Source of the DNA: Prosopocoilus inquinatus
Taxonomy: Eukaryota > Arthropoda > Insecta > Coleoptera > Lucanidae
Direction: 5' to 3'
Assembly: GCA_036172665.1 (NCBI GenBank)
Contig: JAYKNF010000017.1
Span: forward strand, 248,001-312,000
DNA: 64,000 nucleotides
Made by a program: the position numbers and the translations under genes. The notes under the pieces are model-generated. The model worked only from the letters and a program-made list of their open reading frames with translations. It did not search any database and was not told where the DNA came from. Within the stretch, counting starts at the first letter, position 1. The number at the start of each line of letters is the position of its first letter. Shown one piece after another: positions 37,130 to 51,239 of the stretch.

Positions 37130-37160
37130 TAAGGATCGATTAGATACATCACAGGAACAA
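37130..37160. repeat. Junction of a 5-monomer deletion in P1
   Basis: Upstream the register with P2 is 16,701 bp; at 37,161 (54,607 in P2) it becomes 17,446 bp, a change of exactly 745 bp or five monomers. The missing monomers are those with ctcccatcag, ggataatgg and gatatagtag, present in A1 (about 1.34-2.04 kb), P2 (about 53.9-54.6 kb) and the last copy (about 60.45-61.15 kb). The breakpoint lies in sequence identical in both partners, so the 149-bp phase is kept. Confidence 0.88.
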
Positions 37161-40100
37161 TGCTAATGCTTGTTGTCTCATTTAAAACTATTTCCAGCTT
37201 CTACTGCGTCCGAGAACTTCGTATCTCACATCAGAGTTACTAGAGTCCATCGAAACGTCAAATAACATGATAGATAAGTAAGGATCGATTAGATACATCA
37301 CAGGAACAACGCTAATACGTGTTGTTTCGTTCAAAACTATTTTCAGCTTCTGCTGCGTCCGAAAACTTCGTATCTCACTTCAGAGTTACTGGAGCCCATC
37401 CAAACGTCAAATAACATTATAGATGAGTAAGGATCGATTAGATACATCACAGGAACAACGCTAATACGTGTTGTTTCGTTTAAAATTATTTCCAGCTTCT
37501 GCTGCGTCCGAAAATTTTGTATCTCACATCAGAGTTACTGGAGTCCATCCAAACGTCAAATAACATGATAGATGAGTAAGGATCGATTAGATACATCACA
37601 GGAACAACGCTAATACGTGTTGTTTCGTTTAAAACTATTTCCAGCTCCTGCTGCGTCCAAAAACTTCGTATCTCACATCAGAGTTACTAGAGTCCATCGA
37701 AACGTCAAATAACATGATAGATAAGTAAGGATCGATTAGATACATCACAGGAACAACGCTAATGCGTATTGTTTCGTTTAAAACTATTTCCAGCTCCTCC
37801 TGTGTCCGAAAACTTCGTATCTCACATCAGAGGTACCAGAGCCCATCGAAACGTCAAATATTACGATAGAGAAGTAAGGATCGATTAGATACATCACAGG
37901 AACAACGCTAATACGTGTTGTTTCGTTTAAAACTATTTCCAGTTTCTGCTGCGTCCGAGAACTTCGTATCTCACATCAGAGTTACTAGAGTAAATCGAAA
38001 CGTCAAATAACATGATAGATAAGTAAGGATCGATTAGATACATCACAGGAACAACGCTAATGCGTATTGTTTCGTTTAAAACTATTTCCAGCTCCTCCTG
38101 TGTCCGAAAACTTCGTATCTCACATCAGAGTTACCAGAGCCCATCGAAACGTCAAATATTACGATAGAGAAGTAAGGATCGATTAGATACATCACAGGAA
38201 CAACGCTAATACGTGTTGTTTCGTTTAAAACTATTTCCAGCTCCTGCTGCGTCCAAAAACTTTGTATCTCACATCAGAGTTACTAGAGTCCATCGAAACG
38301 TCAAATAACATGATAGATAAGTAAGGATCGATTAGATACATCACAGGAACATCGCTAATGCGTGTTGTTTCATTTAAAACTATTTCCAGTTTCTGCTGCG
38401 TCCGAGAACTTCGTATCTCACATCAGAGTTACTAGAGTAAATCGAAACTTCAAATAACATAATAGATAAGTAAGGATCGATTAGATACATCACAGGAACA
38501 ACGCTAATGCGTATTGTTTCGTTTAAAACTATTTCCAGCTCCTCCTGTGTCCGAAAACTTCGTATCTCACATCAGAGTTACTAGAGCCCATCGAAACGTC
38601 AAATATTACGATAGAGAAGTAAGGATCGATTAGATACATCACAGGAACAACGCTAATCCGTGTTGTTTCGTTTAAAACTATTTCCAGCTTCAGCTGCGTC
38701 CGAAAACTTCGTATCTCACTTCAGAGTTACTAGAGTCCATCGAAACATCAAATAACATGATAGATAAGTAAGGATCGATTAGATGCATCACAGGAACATC
38801 GCTAAGCGTGTTGTTTCCTTTAAAACTATTTCCAGTTTCTGCTGCGTCCGAGAACTTCGTATCTCATATCAGAGTTACTAGAGTAAATCGAAACGTCAAA
38901 TAACATGATAGATAAGTAAGGATCGATTAGATACATCACAGGAACAACGCTAATACGTGTTGTTTCGTTCAAAACTATTTTCAGCTTCTGCTGCGTCCGA
39001 AAACTTCGTATCTCACATCAGAGTTACTAGAGAGTCCATCGAAACGTCAAATAACATGATAGATAAGTAAGGATCGATTAGATACATCACAGGAACAACG
39101 CTAATACGTGTTGTTTCGTTCAAAACTATTTTCAGCTTCTGCTGCGTCCGAAAACTTCGTATCTCACTTCAGAGTTACTGGAGCCCATAAAAACGTCAAA
39201 TAACATGATAGATGAGTAAGGATCTATTAGATACATCACAGGAACAACGCTAATACGTGTTGTTTCGTTTAAAACTATTTCCAGCTCCTCCTGTATCTGA
39301 AAACTTCGTATCTCACATCAGGGATACTGGAGTCCATCCAAACGTCAAATAACATGATAGATAGGTAAGGATCGATTAGATACATCACAGGAACAACGCT
39401 AATGCGCGTTGTTTCATTTAAAACTATTTCCAGCTTCTACTGCGTCCGAGAACTTCGTATCTCACATCAGAGTTACTAGAGCCCATCCAAACGTCAAATA
39501 ACATGATAGATAAGTAAGGATCGATTAGATACATCACAGGAACAACGCTAATGCGTGTTGTTTCATTTAAAACTATTTCCAGCTTCTACTGCGTCCGAGA
39601 ACATCGTATCTCACATCAGAGTTACTAGAGTCCATCCAAACGTCAAATAACATGATAGATGAGTAAGGATCGATTAGATACAACACAGGAACAACGCTAC
39701 TACGTGTTGTTTCGTTTAAAACTATTTCCAGCTCCTGCTGCGTCCAAAAACTTCGTATCTCACATCAGAGTTACTAGAGAGTCCATCGAAACGTCAAATA
39801 ACATGATAGATAAGTAAGGATCGATTAGGTACATCACAGGAACAACGCTAATACGTGTTGTTTCGTTCAAAACTATTTTCAGCTTCTGCTGCGTCCGAAA
39901 ACTTCGTATCTCACTTCAGAGTTACTGGAGCCCATAAAAACGTCAAATAACATGATAGATGAGTAAGGATCTATTAGATACATCACAGGAACAACGCTAA
40001 TACGTGTTGTTTCGTTTAGAACTCTTTCCAGCTTCTGCTGCGTCCGAATACTTCGTATCTCACTTCAGAGCTACTGGAGCCCATCCAAACGTCAAATAAC

Positions 40101-40794
40101 ATGATAGATGAGTAAGGATCGATTAGATACATCACAGGAACAACGCCAATACGTGTTGTTTCGTTTAAAACTATTTCCAGCTTCTGCTGCGTCCAAAAAC
40201 TTCGTATCTCACATCAGAGTTACTGGAGTCCACCGAAACGTCAAATATCATGATAGATAAGTAGGGATCGATTAGATACATCACAGGTACAACGCTAATG
40301 GGTATTGTTTCGTTTAAAACTATTTCCAGCTCCTCCTGTGTCCGAAAACTTCGTATCTCACATCAGAGTTACTAGAGCCCATCGAAACGTCAAATATCAT
40401 GATAGATAAGTAAGGATCGATTAGATACATCACAGGAACAACGCTAACGCGTGTTGTTTCGTTTAAAACTATTTCCGGCTTCTGCTGCGTCCGAAAATTT
40501 CGTATCTTACATCATAGTTACTGGTGTCCATCGAAACGTCAAATAACATAGTAGATAAGTAAGGATCGATTAGATACATCACAGGAACAACGCTAATACG
40601 TGTTGTTTCGTTCAAAACTATTTCCAGCTTCTGCTGCGTCCGAAAACTTTGTATCTCACATCAGAGTTACTGGAGCCCATCCAAATGTCAAATAACATGA
40701 TAGATGAGTAAGGATCGATTAGATACATCACACGAAAAACGCTAATACGCGTTGTTTCGTTTAAAACTATTTCCAGCTCCTGCTGCGTCCAAAA

Positions 40795-40825
40795 ACTTCG
40801 TATCTCACATCAGAGTTACTGGAGC
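40795..40825. repeat. Junction of a 1-monomer deletion in P1
   Basis: A1 has a gtccaccg monomer at 4,919 followed by a gagcccatcg monomer at 5,068. In P1 the caaaaac start of the first runs straight into the gagcccatcg and atatcatg of the second. One 149-bp unit was lost by exchange inside the shared cagagttact region. Confidence 0.8.
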
Positions 40826-42653
40826 CCATCGAAACGTCAAATATCATGATAGATAAGTAAGGATCGATTAGATACATCACAGGAACAACGCTAATGCGTG
40901 TTGTTTCGTTTAAAACTATTTCCGGCTTCAGCTGCGTCCGAAAACTTCGTATCTCACTTCAGAGTTACTGGAGCCCATCCAAACTTCAAATAACATGATA
41001 GATGAGTATGGATCGATTAGATACATCACAGGAACAACTCTAATACGTGTTGTTTCGTTTAAAACTATTTCCAGCTCCTCCTGTATCCGAAAACTTCGTA
41101 TCTCACATCAGGGATACTGGAGTCCATCCAAACGTCAAATAATATGATAGATAGGTAAGGATCAATTAGGTACAGCACAAGAACAACGCTAATGCGTGTT
41201 GTTTCGTTCAAAACTATTTCCAGCTTCTGCTGCGTCCGAGAACTTCGTATCTCACATCAGAGTTACTAGAGTCCATCGAAACGCCAAATAACATGATAGA
41301 TGAGTAAGGATCGATTAGATACATCACAGGAACAACGCTAACGCTTGTTGTTTCGTTTAAAACTATTTCCGGCTTCTGCTGCGTCCGAAAATTTCGTATC
41401 TTACATCATAGTTACTGGTGTCCATCGAAACGTCAAATAACATAGTAGATAAGTAAGGATCGATTAGAAACATCACAGGAACAACGCTAATACGTGTTGT
41501 TTCGTTCAAAACTATTTCCAGCTTCCACTGCGTCCGAGAACTTCGTATCTCACTTCAGAGATGCTGGAGCCCATCCAAACGTCAAATAACATGATAGATA
41601 AGTAAGGATCGATTAGATACATCACAGGAACAACGCTAATGCGTGTTGTTTCATTTAAAACTATTTCCAGCTTCTACTGCGTCCGAGAAATTCGTATCTC
41701 ACATCAGAGTTACTAGAGTCCATCGAAACGTCAAATAACATGATGGATAAGTAAGGATCGATTAGATACATCACAGGAACAACGCTAGTACGTGTTGTTT
41801 CGTTCAAAACTATTTCCAGCTTCTGCTGCGTCCGAAAACTTCGTATCTCACTTCAGAGCTACTGGAGCCCATCCAAACGTCAAATAACATGATAGATGAG
41901 TAAGGATCGATTAGATACATCACAGGAACAACGCTAATGCGTGTTGTTTCATTTAAAACTATTTCCAGTTTCTGCTGCGTCCGAGAACTTCGTATCTCAC
42001 ATCAGAGTTACTAGAGTCCATCGAAACGTCAAATAACGTGATAGATAAGTAAGGATCGATTAGATACATCACAGGAACAACGCTAATGCGTGTTGTTTCA
42101 TTTAAAACTATTTCCAGCTTCTACTGCGTCCGAGAACTTCGTATCTCACATCAGAGTTACTAGAGTCCATCCAAACGTCAAATAACATGATAGATGAGTA
42201 AGGATCGATTAGATACAACACAGGAACAACGCTAATACGTGTTGTTTCGTTCAAAACTATTTTCAGCTTCTGCTGCGTCCGAAAACTTCGTATCTCACTT
42301 CAGAGTTACTGGAGCCCATCCAAACGTCAAATAACATGATAGATGAGTAAGGATCGATTGGATACATCACAGGAACAACGCCAATACGTGTTGTTTCGTT
42401 TAAAACTATTTCCAGCTTCTGCTGCGTCCAAAAACTTCGTATCTCACATCAGAGTTACTGGAGTCCACCGAAACGTCAAATAACATGATAGATAAGTAAG
42501 GATCGATTAGATACATCACAGGTACAACGCTAATGCGTATTGTTTCGTTTAAAACTATTTCCAGCTCCTCCTGTGTCCGAAAACTTCGTATCTCACATCA
42601 GGGTTACTAGAGCCCATCGAAACGTCAAATATCATGATAGATAAGTAAGGATC

Positions 42654-45600
42654 GATTAGATACATCACAGGAACAACGCTAACGCGTGTTGTTTCGTTTA
42701 AAACTATTTCCGGCTTCTGCTGCGTCCGAAAATTTCGTATCTTACATCATAGTTACTGGTGTCCATCGAAACGTCAAATAACATAGTAGATAAGTAAGGA
42801 TCGATTAGATACATCACAGGAACAACGCTAATACGTGTTGTTTCGTTCAAAACTATTTCCAGCTTCTGCTGCGTCCGAAAACTTTGTATCTCACATCAGA
42901 GTTACTGGAGCCCATCCAAATGTCAAATAACATGATAGATGAGTAAGGATCGATTAGATACATCACAGGAACAACGCTAATACCCGTTGTTTCGTTTAAA
43001 ACTATTTCCAGCTCCTGCTGCGTCCAAAAACTTCGTATCTCACATCAGAGTTACTGGAGTCTACCGAAACGTCAAATAACATGATAGATAAGTAAGGATC
43101 GATTAGATACATCACAGGAACAACGCAAATGCGTATTGTTTCGTTTAAAACTATTTCCAGCTCCTCCTGTGTCCGAAAACTTCGTATCTCACATCAGAGT
43201 TACTAGAGCCCATCGAAACGTCAAATATCATGATAGATAAGTAAGGATCGATTAGATACATCACAGGAACAACGCTAATGCGTGTTGTTTCGTTTAAAAC
43301 TATTTCCAGCTTCAGCTGCGTCCGAAAACTTCGTATCTCACTTCAGAGTTACTGGAGCCCATTCAAACGTCAAATAACATGATAGATGAGTAAGGATCGA
43401 TTAGATACATCACAGGAACAAAGCTAATACGTGTTGTTACGTTTAAAACTATTTCCGGCTCCTCCTGTATCCGAAAACTTCGTATCTCACATCAGGGATA
43501 CTGGAGTCCATCCAAACGTCAAATAACATGATAGATAGGTAAGGATCGATTAGATACAGCACAAGAACAACGCTAATGCGTGTTGTTTCGTTCAAAACTA
43601 TTTCCAGCTTGCGCTGCGTCCGAGTACATCGTATCTCACATCAGAGTTACTAGAGTCCATCGAAACGTCAAATAGCATGATAGATAGGTAAGGATCGATT
43701 AGATACAGCACAAGAACAACGCTAATGCGTGTTGTTTCGTCCAAAACTATTTCCAGCTTGTGCTGCGTCCGAGTACTTCGTATCTCACATCAGAGTTACT
43801 AGAGTCCATCGAAACGCCAAATAACATGATAGATGAATAAGGATCGATTGGATACATCACATTAACAACGCTAATACGTGTTGTTTCGTTTAAAACTTTT
43901 TCCAGCTTCTGCTGCGTCCGAAAACTTCGTATCTCACTTCAGAGCTACTGGAGCCCATCCAAACGTCAAATAACATGATAGATGAGTAAGGATCGATTAG
44001 ATACATCACAGGAACAACGCTAATACCCGTTGTTTCGTTTAAAACTATTTCCAGCTCCGGCTGCGTCCAAAAACTTCGTATCTCACATCAGAGTTACTGG
44101 AGTCCACCGAAACTTCAAATAACATGATAGATAAGTAAGGATCGATTAGATACATCACAGGAACAACGCTAATGCGTATTGTTTCGTTTAAAATTATTTC
44201 CAGCTCCTCCTGTGTCCGAAAACTTCGTATCTCACATGAGAGTTACTAGAGCCCATCGAAACGTCAAATATCATGATAGATAAGTAAGGATCGATTAGAT
44301 ACATCACAGGAACAACGCTAATGCGTGTTGTTTCGTTTAAAACTATTTCCAGCTTCAGCTGCGACCGAAAACTTCGTATCTCACTTCAGAGTTACTGGAA
44401 CCCATCCAAACGTCAAATAACATGATAGATGAGTAAGGATCGATTAGATACATCACAGGAACAACGCTAATACGTGTTGTTTCGTTTAAAACTATTTCCA
44501 GCTCCTCCTGTATCTGAAAACTTCGTATCTCACATCAGGGATACTGGAGTCCATCCAAACGTCAAATAACATGATAGATAGGTAAGGATCGATTAGATAC
44601 AGCACAAGAACAACGCTAATGCGTGTTGTTTCGTTCAAAACTATTTCCAGCTTCTGCTGCGTCCGAGAACTTCGTATCTCACATCAGAGTTACTAGAGTC
44701 CATCGAAACGCCAAATAACATGATAGATGAGTAAGGATCGATTAGATACATCACAAGAACAACGCTAATGCGTGTTGTTTCGTTTAAAACTATTTCCGGC
44801 TTCTGCTGCGTCCGAAAATTTCGTATCTCACATCATAGTTACTGGTGTCCATCGAAACGTCAAATAACATAGTAGATAAGTAAGGATCGATTAGATACAT
44901 CACAGGAACAACGCTAATACGTGTTGTTTCGTTCAAAACTATTTCCAGCTTCTGCTGCGTCCGAGAACTTTGTATCTCACATCAGAGTTACTGGAGCCCA
45001 TCCAAACGTTAAATAACATGATAGATGAGTAAGGATCGATTAGATACATCACATTAACAACGCTAATACGTGTTGTTTCGTTTAAAACTATTTCCAGCTC
45101 CTGCTGCGTCCAAAAACTTCGTGTCTCACATCAGAGTTACTAGAGTCCATCCAAACGTCAAATAACATGATGGATAAGTAAGGATCGATTAGATACATCA
45201 CAGGAACAACGCTAACACGTGTTGTTTCGTTTAAAACTATTTCCGGCTTCTGCTGCGTCCGAAAATTTAGTATCTCACATCATAGTTACTGGTGTCCATC
45301 GAAACGTCAAATAACATAGTAGATAAGTAAGGATCGATTAGATACATCACAGGAACAACGCTAATACGTGTTGTTTCGTTTAAAACTATTTCCAGCTTCA
45401 GCTGCGTCCGAAAACTTCGTATCTCACTTCAGAGTTACTGGAGCCCATCCAAACGTCAAATAACATGATAGATGAGTAAGGATCGATTAGATACATCACA
45501 GGAACAACTCTAATACGTGTTGTTTCGTTTAAAACTATTTCCAGCTCCTCCTGTATCCGAAAACTTCGTATCTCACATCAGGGATACTGGAGTCCATCCA

Positions 45601-48600
45601 AACGTCAAATAACATGATAGATAGGTAAGGATCAATTAGATACATCACAGGAACAACGCTAACGCGTGTTGTTTCGTTTAAAACTATTTCCGGCTTCTGC
45701 TGCGTCCGAAAATTTCGTATCTTACATCATAGTTACTGGTGTCCATCGAAACGTCAAATAACATAGTAAATAAGTAAGGATCGATTAGATACATCACAGG
45801 AACAACGCTAATACGTGTTGTTTCGTTCAAAACTATTTCCAGCTTCTGCTGCGTCCGAAAACTTTGTATCTCACATCAGAGTTACTGGAGCCCATCCAAA
45901 TGTCAAATAACATGATAGATGAGTAAGGATCGATTAGATACATCACAGGAACAACGCTAATACCCGTTGTTTCGTTTAAAACTATTTCCAGCTCCTGCTG
46001 CGTCCAAAAACTTCGTATCTCACATCAGAGTTACTGGAGTCTACCGAAACGTCAAATAACATGATAGATAAGTAAGGATCGATTAGATACATCACAGGAA
46101 CAACGCAAATGCGTATTGTTTCGTTTAAAACTATTTCCAGCTCCTCCTGTGTCCGAAAACTTCGTATCTCACATCAGAGTTACTAGAGCCCATCGAAACG
46201 TCAAATATCATGATAGATAAGTAAGGATCGATTAGATACATCACAGGAACAACGCTAATGCGTGTTGTTTCGTTTAAAACTATTTCCAGCTTCAGCTGCG
46301 TCCGAAAACTTCGTATCTCACTTCAGAGTTACTGGAGCCTATTCAAACGTCAAATAACATGATAGATGAGTAAGGATCGATTAGATACATCACAGGAACA
46401 AAGCTAATACGTGTTGTTACGTTTAAAACTATTTCCGGCTCCTCCTGTATCCGAAAACTTCGTATCTCACATCAGGGATACTGGAGTCCATCCAAACGTC
46501 AAATAACATGATAGATAGGTAAGGATCGATTAGATACAGCACAAGAACAACGCTAATGCGTGTTGTTTCGTTCAAAACTATTTCCAGCTTGCGCTGCGTC
46601 CGAGTACATCGTATCTCACATCAGAGTTACTAGAGTCCATCGAAACGTCAAATAGCATGATAGATAGGTAAGGATCGATTAGATACAGCACAAGAACAAC
46701 GCTAATGCGTGTTGTTTCGTCCAAAACTATTTCCAGCTTGTGCTGCGTCCGAGTACTTCGTATCTCACATCAGAGTTACTAGAGTCCATCGAAACGCCAA
46801 ATAACATGATAGATGAATAAGGATCGATTAGATACATCACATTAACAACGCTAATACGTGTTGTTTCGTTTAAAACTTTTTCCAGCTTCTGCTGCGTCCG
46901 AAAACTTCGTATCTCACTTCAGAGCTACTGGAGCCCATCCAAACGTCAAATAACATGATAGATGAGTAAGGATCGATTAGATACATCACAGGAACAACGC
47001 TAATACCCGTTGTTTCGTTTAAAACTATTTCCAGCTCCTGCTGCGTCCAAAAACTTCGTATCTCACATCAGAGTTACTGGAGTCCACCGAAACTTCAAAT
47101 AACATGATAGATAAGTAAGGATCGATTAGATACATCACAGGAACAACGCTAATGCGTATTGTTTCGTTTAAAATTATTTCCAGCTCCTCCTGTGTCCGAA
47201 AACTTCGTATCTCACATGAGAGTTACTAGAGCCCATCGAAACGTCAAATATCATGATAGATAAGTAAGGATCGATTAGATACATCACAGGAACAACGCTA
47301 ATGCGTGTTGTTTCGTTTAAAACTATTTCCAGCTTCAGCTGCGACCGAAAACTTCGTATCTCACTTCAGAGTTACTGGAACCCATCCAAACGTCAAATAA
47401 CATGATAGATGAGTAAGGATCGATTAGATACATCACAGGAACAACGCTAATACGTGTTGTTTCGTTTAAAACTATTTCCAGCTCCTCCTGTATCTGAAAA
47501 CTTCGTATCTCACATCAGGGATACTGGAGTCCATCCAAACGTCAAATAACATGATAGATAGGTAAGGAACGATTAGATACAGCACAAGAACAACGCTAAT
47601 GCGTGTTGTTTCGTTCAAAACTATTTCCAGCTTCTGCTGCGTCCGAGAACTTCGTATCTCACATCAGAGTTACTAGAGTCCACCGAAACGCCAAATAACA
47701 TGATAGATGAGTAAGGATCGATTAGATACATCACAAGAACAACGCTAATGCGTGTTGTTTCGTTTAAAACTATTTCCGGCTTCTGCTGCGTCCGAAAATT
47801 TCGTATCTCACATCATAGTTACTGGTGTCCATCGAAACGTCAAATAACATAGTAGATAAGTAAGGATCGATTAGATACATCACAGGAACAACGCTAATAC
47901 GTGTTGTTTCGTTCAAAACTATTTCCAGCTTCTGCTGCGTCCGAAAACTTTGTATCTCACATCAGAGTTACTGGAGCCCATCCAAACGTTAAATAACATG
48001 ATAGATGAGTAAGGATCGATTAGATACATCACATTAACAACGCTAATACGTGTTGTTTCGTTTAAAACTATTTCCAGCTCCTGCTGCGTCCAAAAACATC
48101 GTGTCTCACATCAGAGTTACTAGAGTCCATCCAAACGTCAAATAACATGATGGATAAGTAAGGATCGATTAGATACATCACAGGAACAACGCTAACACGT
48201 GTTGTTTCGTTTAAAACTATTTCCGGCTTCTGCTGCGTCCGAAAATTTAGTATCTCACATCATAGTTACTGGTGTCCATCGAAACGTCAAATAACATAGT
48301 AGATAAGTAAGGATCGATTAGATACATCACAGGAACAACGCTAATACGTGTTGTTTCGTTTAAAACTATTTCCAGCTTCAGCTGCGTCCGAAAACTTCGT
48401 ATCTCACTTCAGAGTTACTGGAGCCCATCCAAACGTCAAATAACATGATAGATGAGTAAGGATCGATTAGATACATCACAGGAACAACTCTAATACGTGT
48501 TGTTTCGTTTAAAACTATTTCCAGCTCCTCCTGTATCCGAAAACTTCGTATCTCACATCAGGGATACTGGAGTCCATCCAAACGTCAAATAACATGATAG

Positions 48601-48618
48601 ATAGGTAAGGATCAATTA
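42654..48618. repeat. 20-monomer tandem duplication inside P1
   Basis: The gcgctgcgtccgagtacatc monomer occurs at 43,612 and 46,592, exactly 2,980 bp (20 x 149) apart. First copy about 42,654-45,638, second about 45,639-48,618. The junction lies between 45,634 and 45,643: atcaattagata belongs to the unit end, and tcacaggaac that follows to the unit start. At the corresponding point near 48,61x the array reads tacagcacaag instead. A1 has a 17-monomer duplication overlapping the same phase, but with other ends. Confidence 0.88.
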
Positions 48619-51076
48619 GATACAGCACAAGAACAACGCTAATGCGTGTTGTTTCGTTCAAAACTATTTCCAGCTTCTGCTGCGTCCGAGAACTTCGTAT
48701 CTCACATCAGAGTTACTAGAGTCCATCGAAACGCCAAATAACATGATAGATGAGTAAGGATCGATTAGATACATCACAGGAACAACGCTAACGCGTGTTG
48801 TTTCGTTTAAAACTATTTCCGGCTTCTGCTGCTTCCGAGAACTTCGTATCTCACATCAGAGTTACTAGAGTCCATCGAAACGTCAAATAACATGATAGAT
48901 AAGTAAGGATCGGTTAGATACATCACAGGAACAACGCTAATGCGTGTTGTTTCGTTTAAAACTATTTCCAGCTTCAGCTGCGTCCGAAAACTTCGTATCT
49001 CACTTCAGAGTTACTGGAGCCCATCCAAACGTCAAATAACATGATGGATAAGTAAGGGTCGATTAGATACATCACAGGAACAACGATAACGCGTGTTGTT
49101 TCGTTTAAAACTATTTCCGGCTTCTGCTGCGTTCGAAAATTTCTTATCTCACATCATAGTTACTGGTGTCCATCGAAACGTCAAATAACATAGTAAATAA
49201 GTAAGGATCGATTAGATACATCACAGGAACAACGCTAATACGTGTTGATTCGTTTAAAACTATTTCCAGCTTCTGCTGCGTCCGAAAACTTCGTATCTCA
49301 CATCAAAGTTACTGGAGTCCACCGAAACGTCAAATAACATGATAGATAAGTAAGGATCGATTAGATACAGCACAAGAACAACGCTAATGCGTGTTGTTTC
49401 GTCCAAAACTATTTCCAGCTTGTGCTGCGTCCGAGCACTTCGTATCTCACATCAGAGTTACTAGAGTCCTTCGAAACGCCAAATAACATGATAGATGAAT
49501 AAGGATCGATTAGATACATCACATTAACAACGCTAATACGTGTTGTTTCGTTTAAAACTCTTTCCAGCTTCTGCTGCGTCCGAAAACTTCGTATCTCACT
49601 TCAGAGTTACTGGAGCCCATCCAAACGTCAAATAACATGATAGATGAGTAAGGATCGATTAGATACATCACAGGAACAACGCTAATACGTGTTGTTTCGT
49701 TTAAAACTAATTCCAGCTTCTGCTGCGTCCAAAAACTTCGTAACTCACATCAGAGTTACTGGAGTCCACCGAAACGTCAAATAACATGATAGATAAGTAA
49801 GGATCGATTAGATACATCACAGGAACAACGCTAATGCGTATTGTTTCGTTTAAAATTATTTCCAGCTCCTCCTGTGTCCGAAAACTTCGTATCTCACATG
49901 AGAGTTACTAGAGCCCATCGAAACGTCAAATATCATGATAGATAAGTAAGGATCGATTAGATACATCACAGGAACAGCGCTAATGCGTGTTGTTTCGTTT
50001 AAAACTATTTCCAGCTTCTGCTGCGTCCGAAAACTTCGTATCTCACTTCAGAGCTACTGGAGCCCATCCAAACGTCAAATAACATGATAGATGAGTAAGG
50101 ATCGATTAGATACATCACAGGAACAACGCTAATACGTGTTGTTTCGTTCAAAACTATTTCCAGCCTGTGCTGCGTCCGAGTACATCGTATCTCACATCAG
50201 AGTTACTAGAGTCCATCGAAACGTCAAATAACATGATAGATAGGTAAGGATCGATTAGATACAGCACAGGAACAACGCTAATGCGTCTTGTTTCGTTCAA
50301 AACTATTTCCAGCTTCTGCTGCGTCCGAAAACTTCGTATCTCACTTCAGAGTTACTAGAGCCCATCGAAACGTCAAATATCATGATAGATAAGTAAGGAT
50401 CGATTAGATACATCACAGGAACAACGCTAATGCGTGTTGTTTCGTTTAAAACTATTTCCAGCTTCAGGTGCGACCGAAAACTTCGTATCTCACTTCAGAG
50501 TTACTGGAGCCCATCCAAATGTCAAATAACATGATGGATAAGTAAGGATCGATTAGATACATCACAGGAACAACGCTATTGCGTATTGTTTCGTTTAGAA
50601 CTATTTCCAGCTCTTCCTGTGTCCGAAAACTTCGTATCTGGCATCAGAGTTACTAGAGTCCATCGAAACTTCAAATAACATGATAGATAAGTAAGGATCG
50701 ATTAGATACATCACAGGAACAACGCTAATACGTGTTGTTTCATTTAAAACTATTTCCAGCTTCTACTGCGTCCGAGAACTTCGTATCTCACATCAGAGTT
50801 ACTAGAGTATATCCAAACGTCAAATAACATGATAGATGAGTAAGGATCGATTAGATACATCACAGGAACAACGCTAATACGTGTTGTTTCGTTTAAAACT
50901 ATTTCCAGCTCCTGCTGCGTCCAAAAACTTCGTATCTCACATCAGAGTTACTAGAGTCCATCGAAACGTCAAATAACATGATAGATAAGTAAGGATCGAT
51001 TAGATACATCACAGGAACAACGCTAATGCGTGTTGTTTCGTTTAAAAGTCTTTCCAGCTTCTGCTGCGTCCGAATA

Positions 51077-51104
51077 CTTCGTATCTCACACTTCGTATCT
51101 CACG
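51077..51104. repeat. 14-bp direct duplication inside a monomer (copy in P2)
   Basis: Third copy of the cttcgtatctcac duplication, 16,701 bp after the copy at 34,376. There is no copy between 57.8 and 64.0 kb, because the 44-monomer duplication starts just downstream at about 51.24 kb. Confidence 0.9.
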
Positions 51105-51239
51105 TTAGAGTTACTGGAGTTCATCCAAACGTCAAATAACATGATAGATAAGTAAGGGTCGATTAGATACATCACAGGAACAACGCTAATACGTGTTGTT
51201 TCGTTTAAAACTATTTCCAGCTCCTGCTGCGTCCGAAAA

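Larger units (their letters stand above)
32860..49560. repeat. Block P1: 16,701-bp (112-monomer) higher-order unit
   Basis: Three independent tracers give the same lag: cctgtgct at 33,463 and 50,164, the 14-bp duplication at 34,376 and 51,077, and the landmark monomer at 35,869 and 52,570. All differ by 16,701 bp, which is 112 x 149 plus 13. The 13 extra bases are explained by indels seen in the interval (+14, +2, +2, -1, -2, -2). The left edge is set by ggagcaacg at about 32,824 and the c/t difference near 32,851, after which register with 49.56 kb holds. P1 shares its monomer order with A1 but has its own gains and losses. It contains no gene-like unique sequence. Confidence 0.88.
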
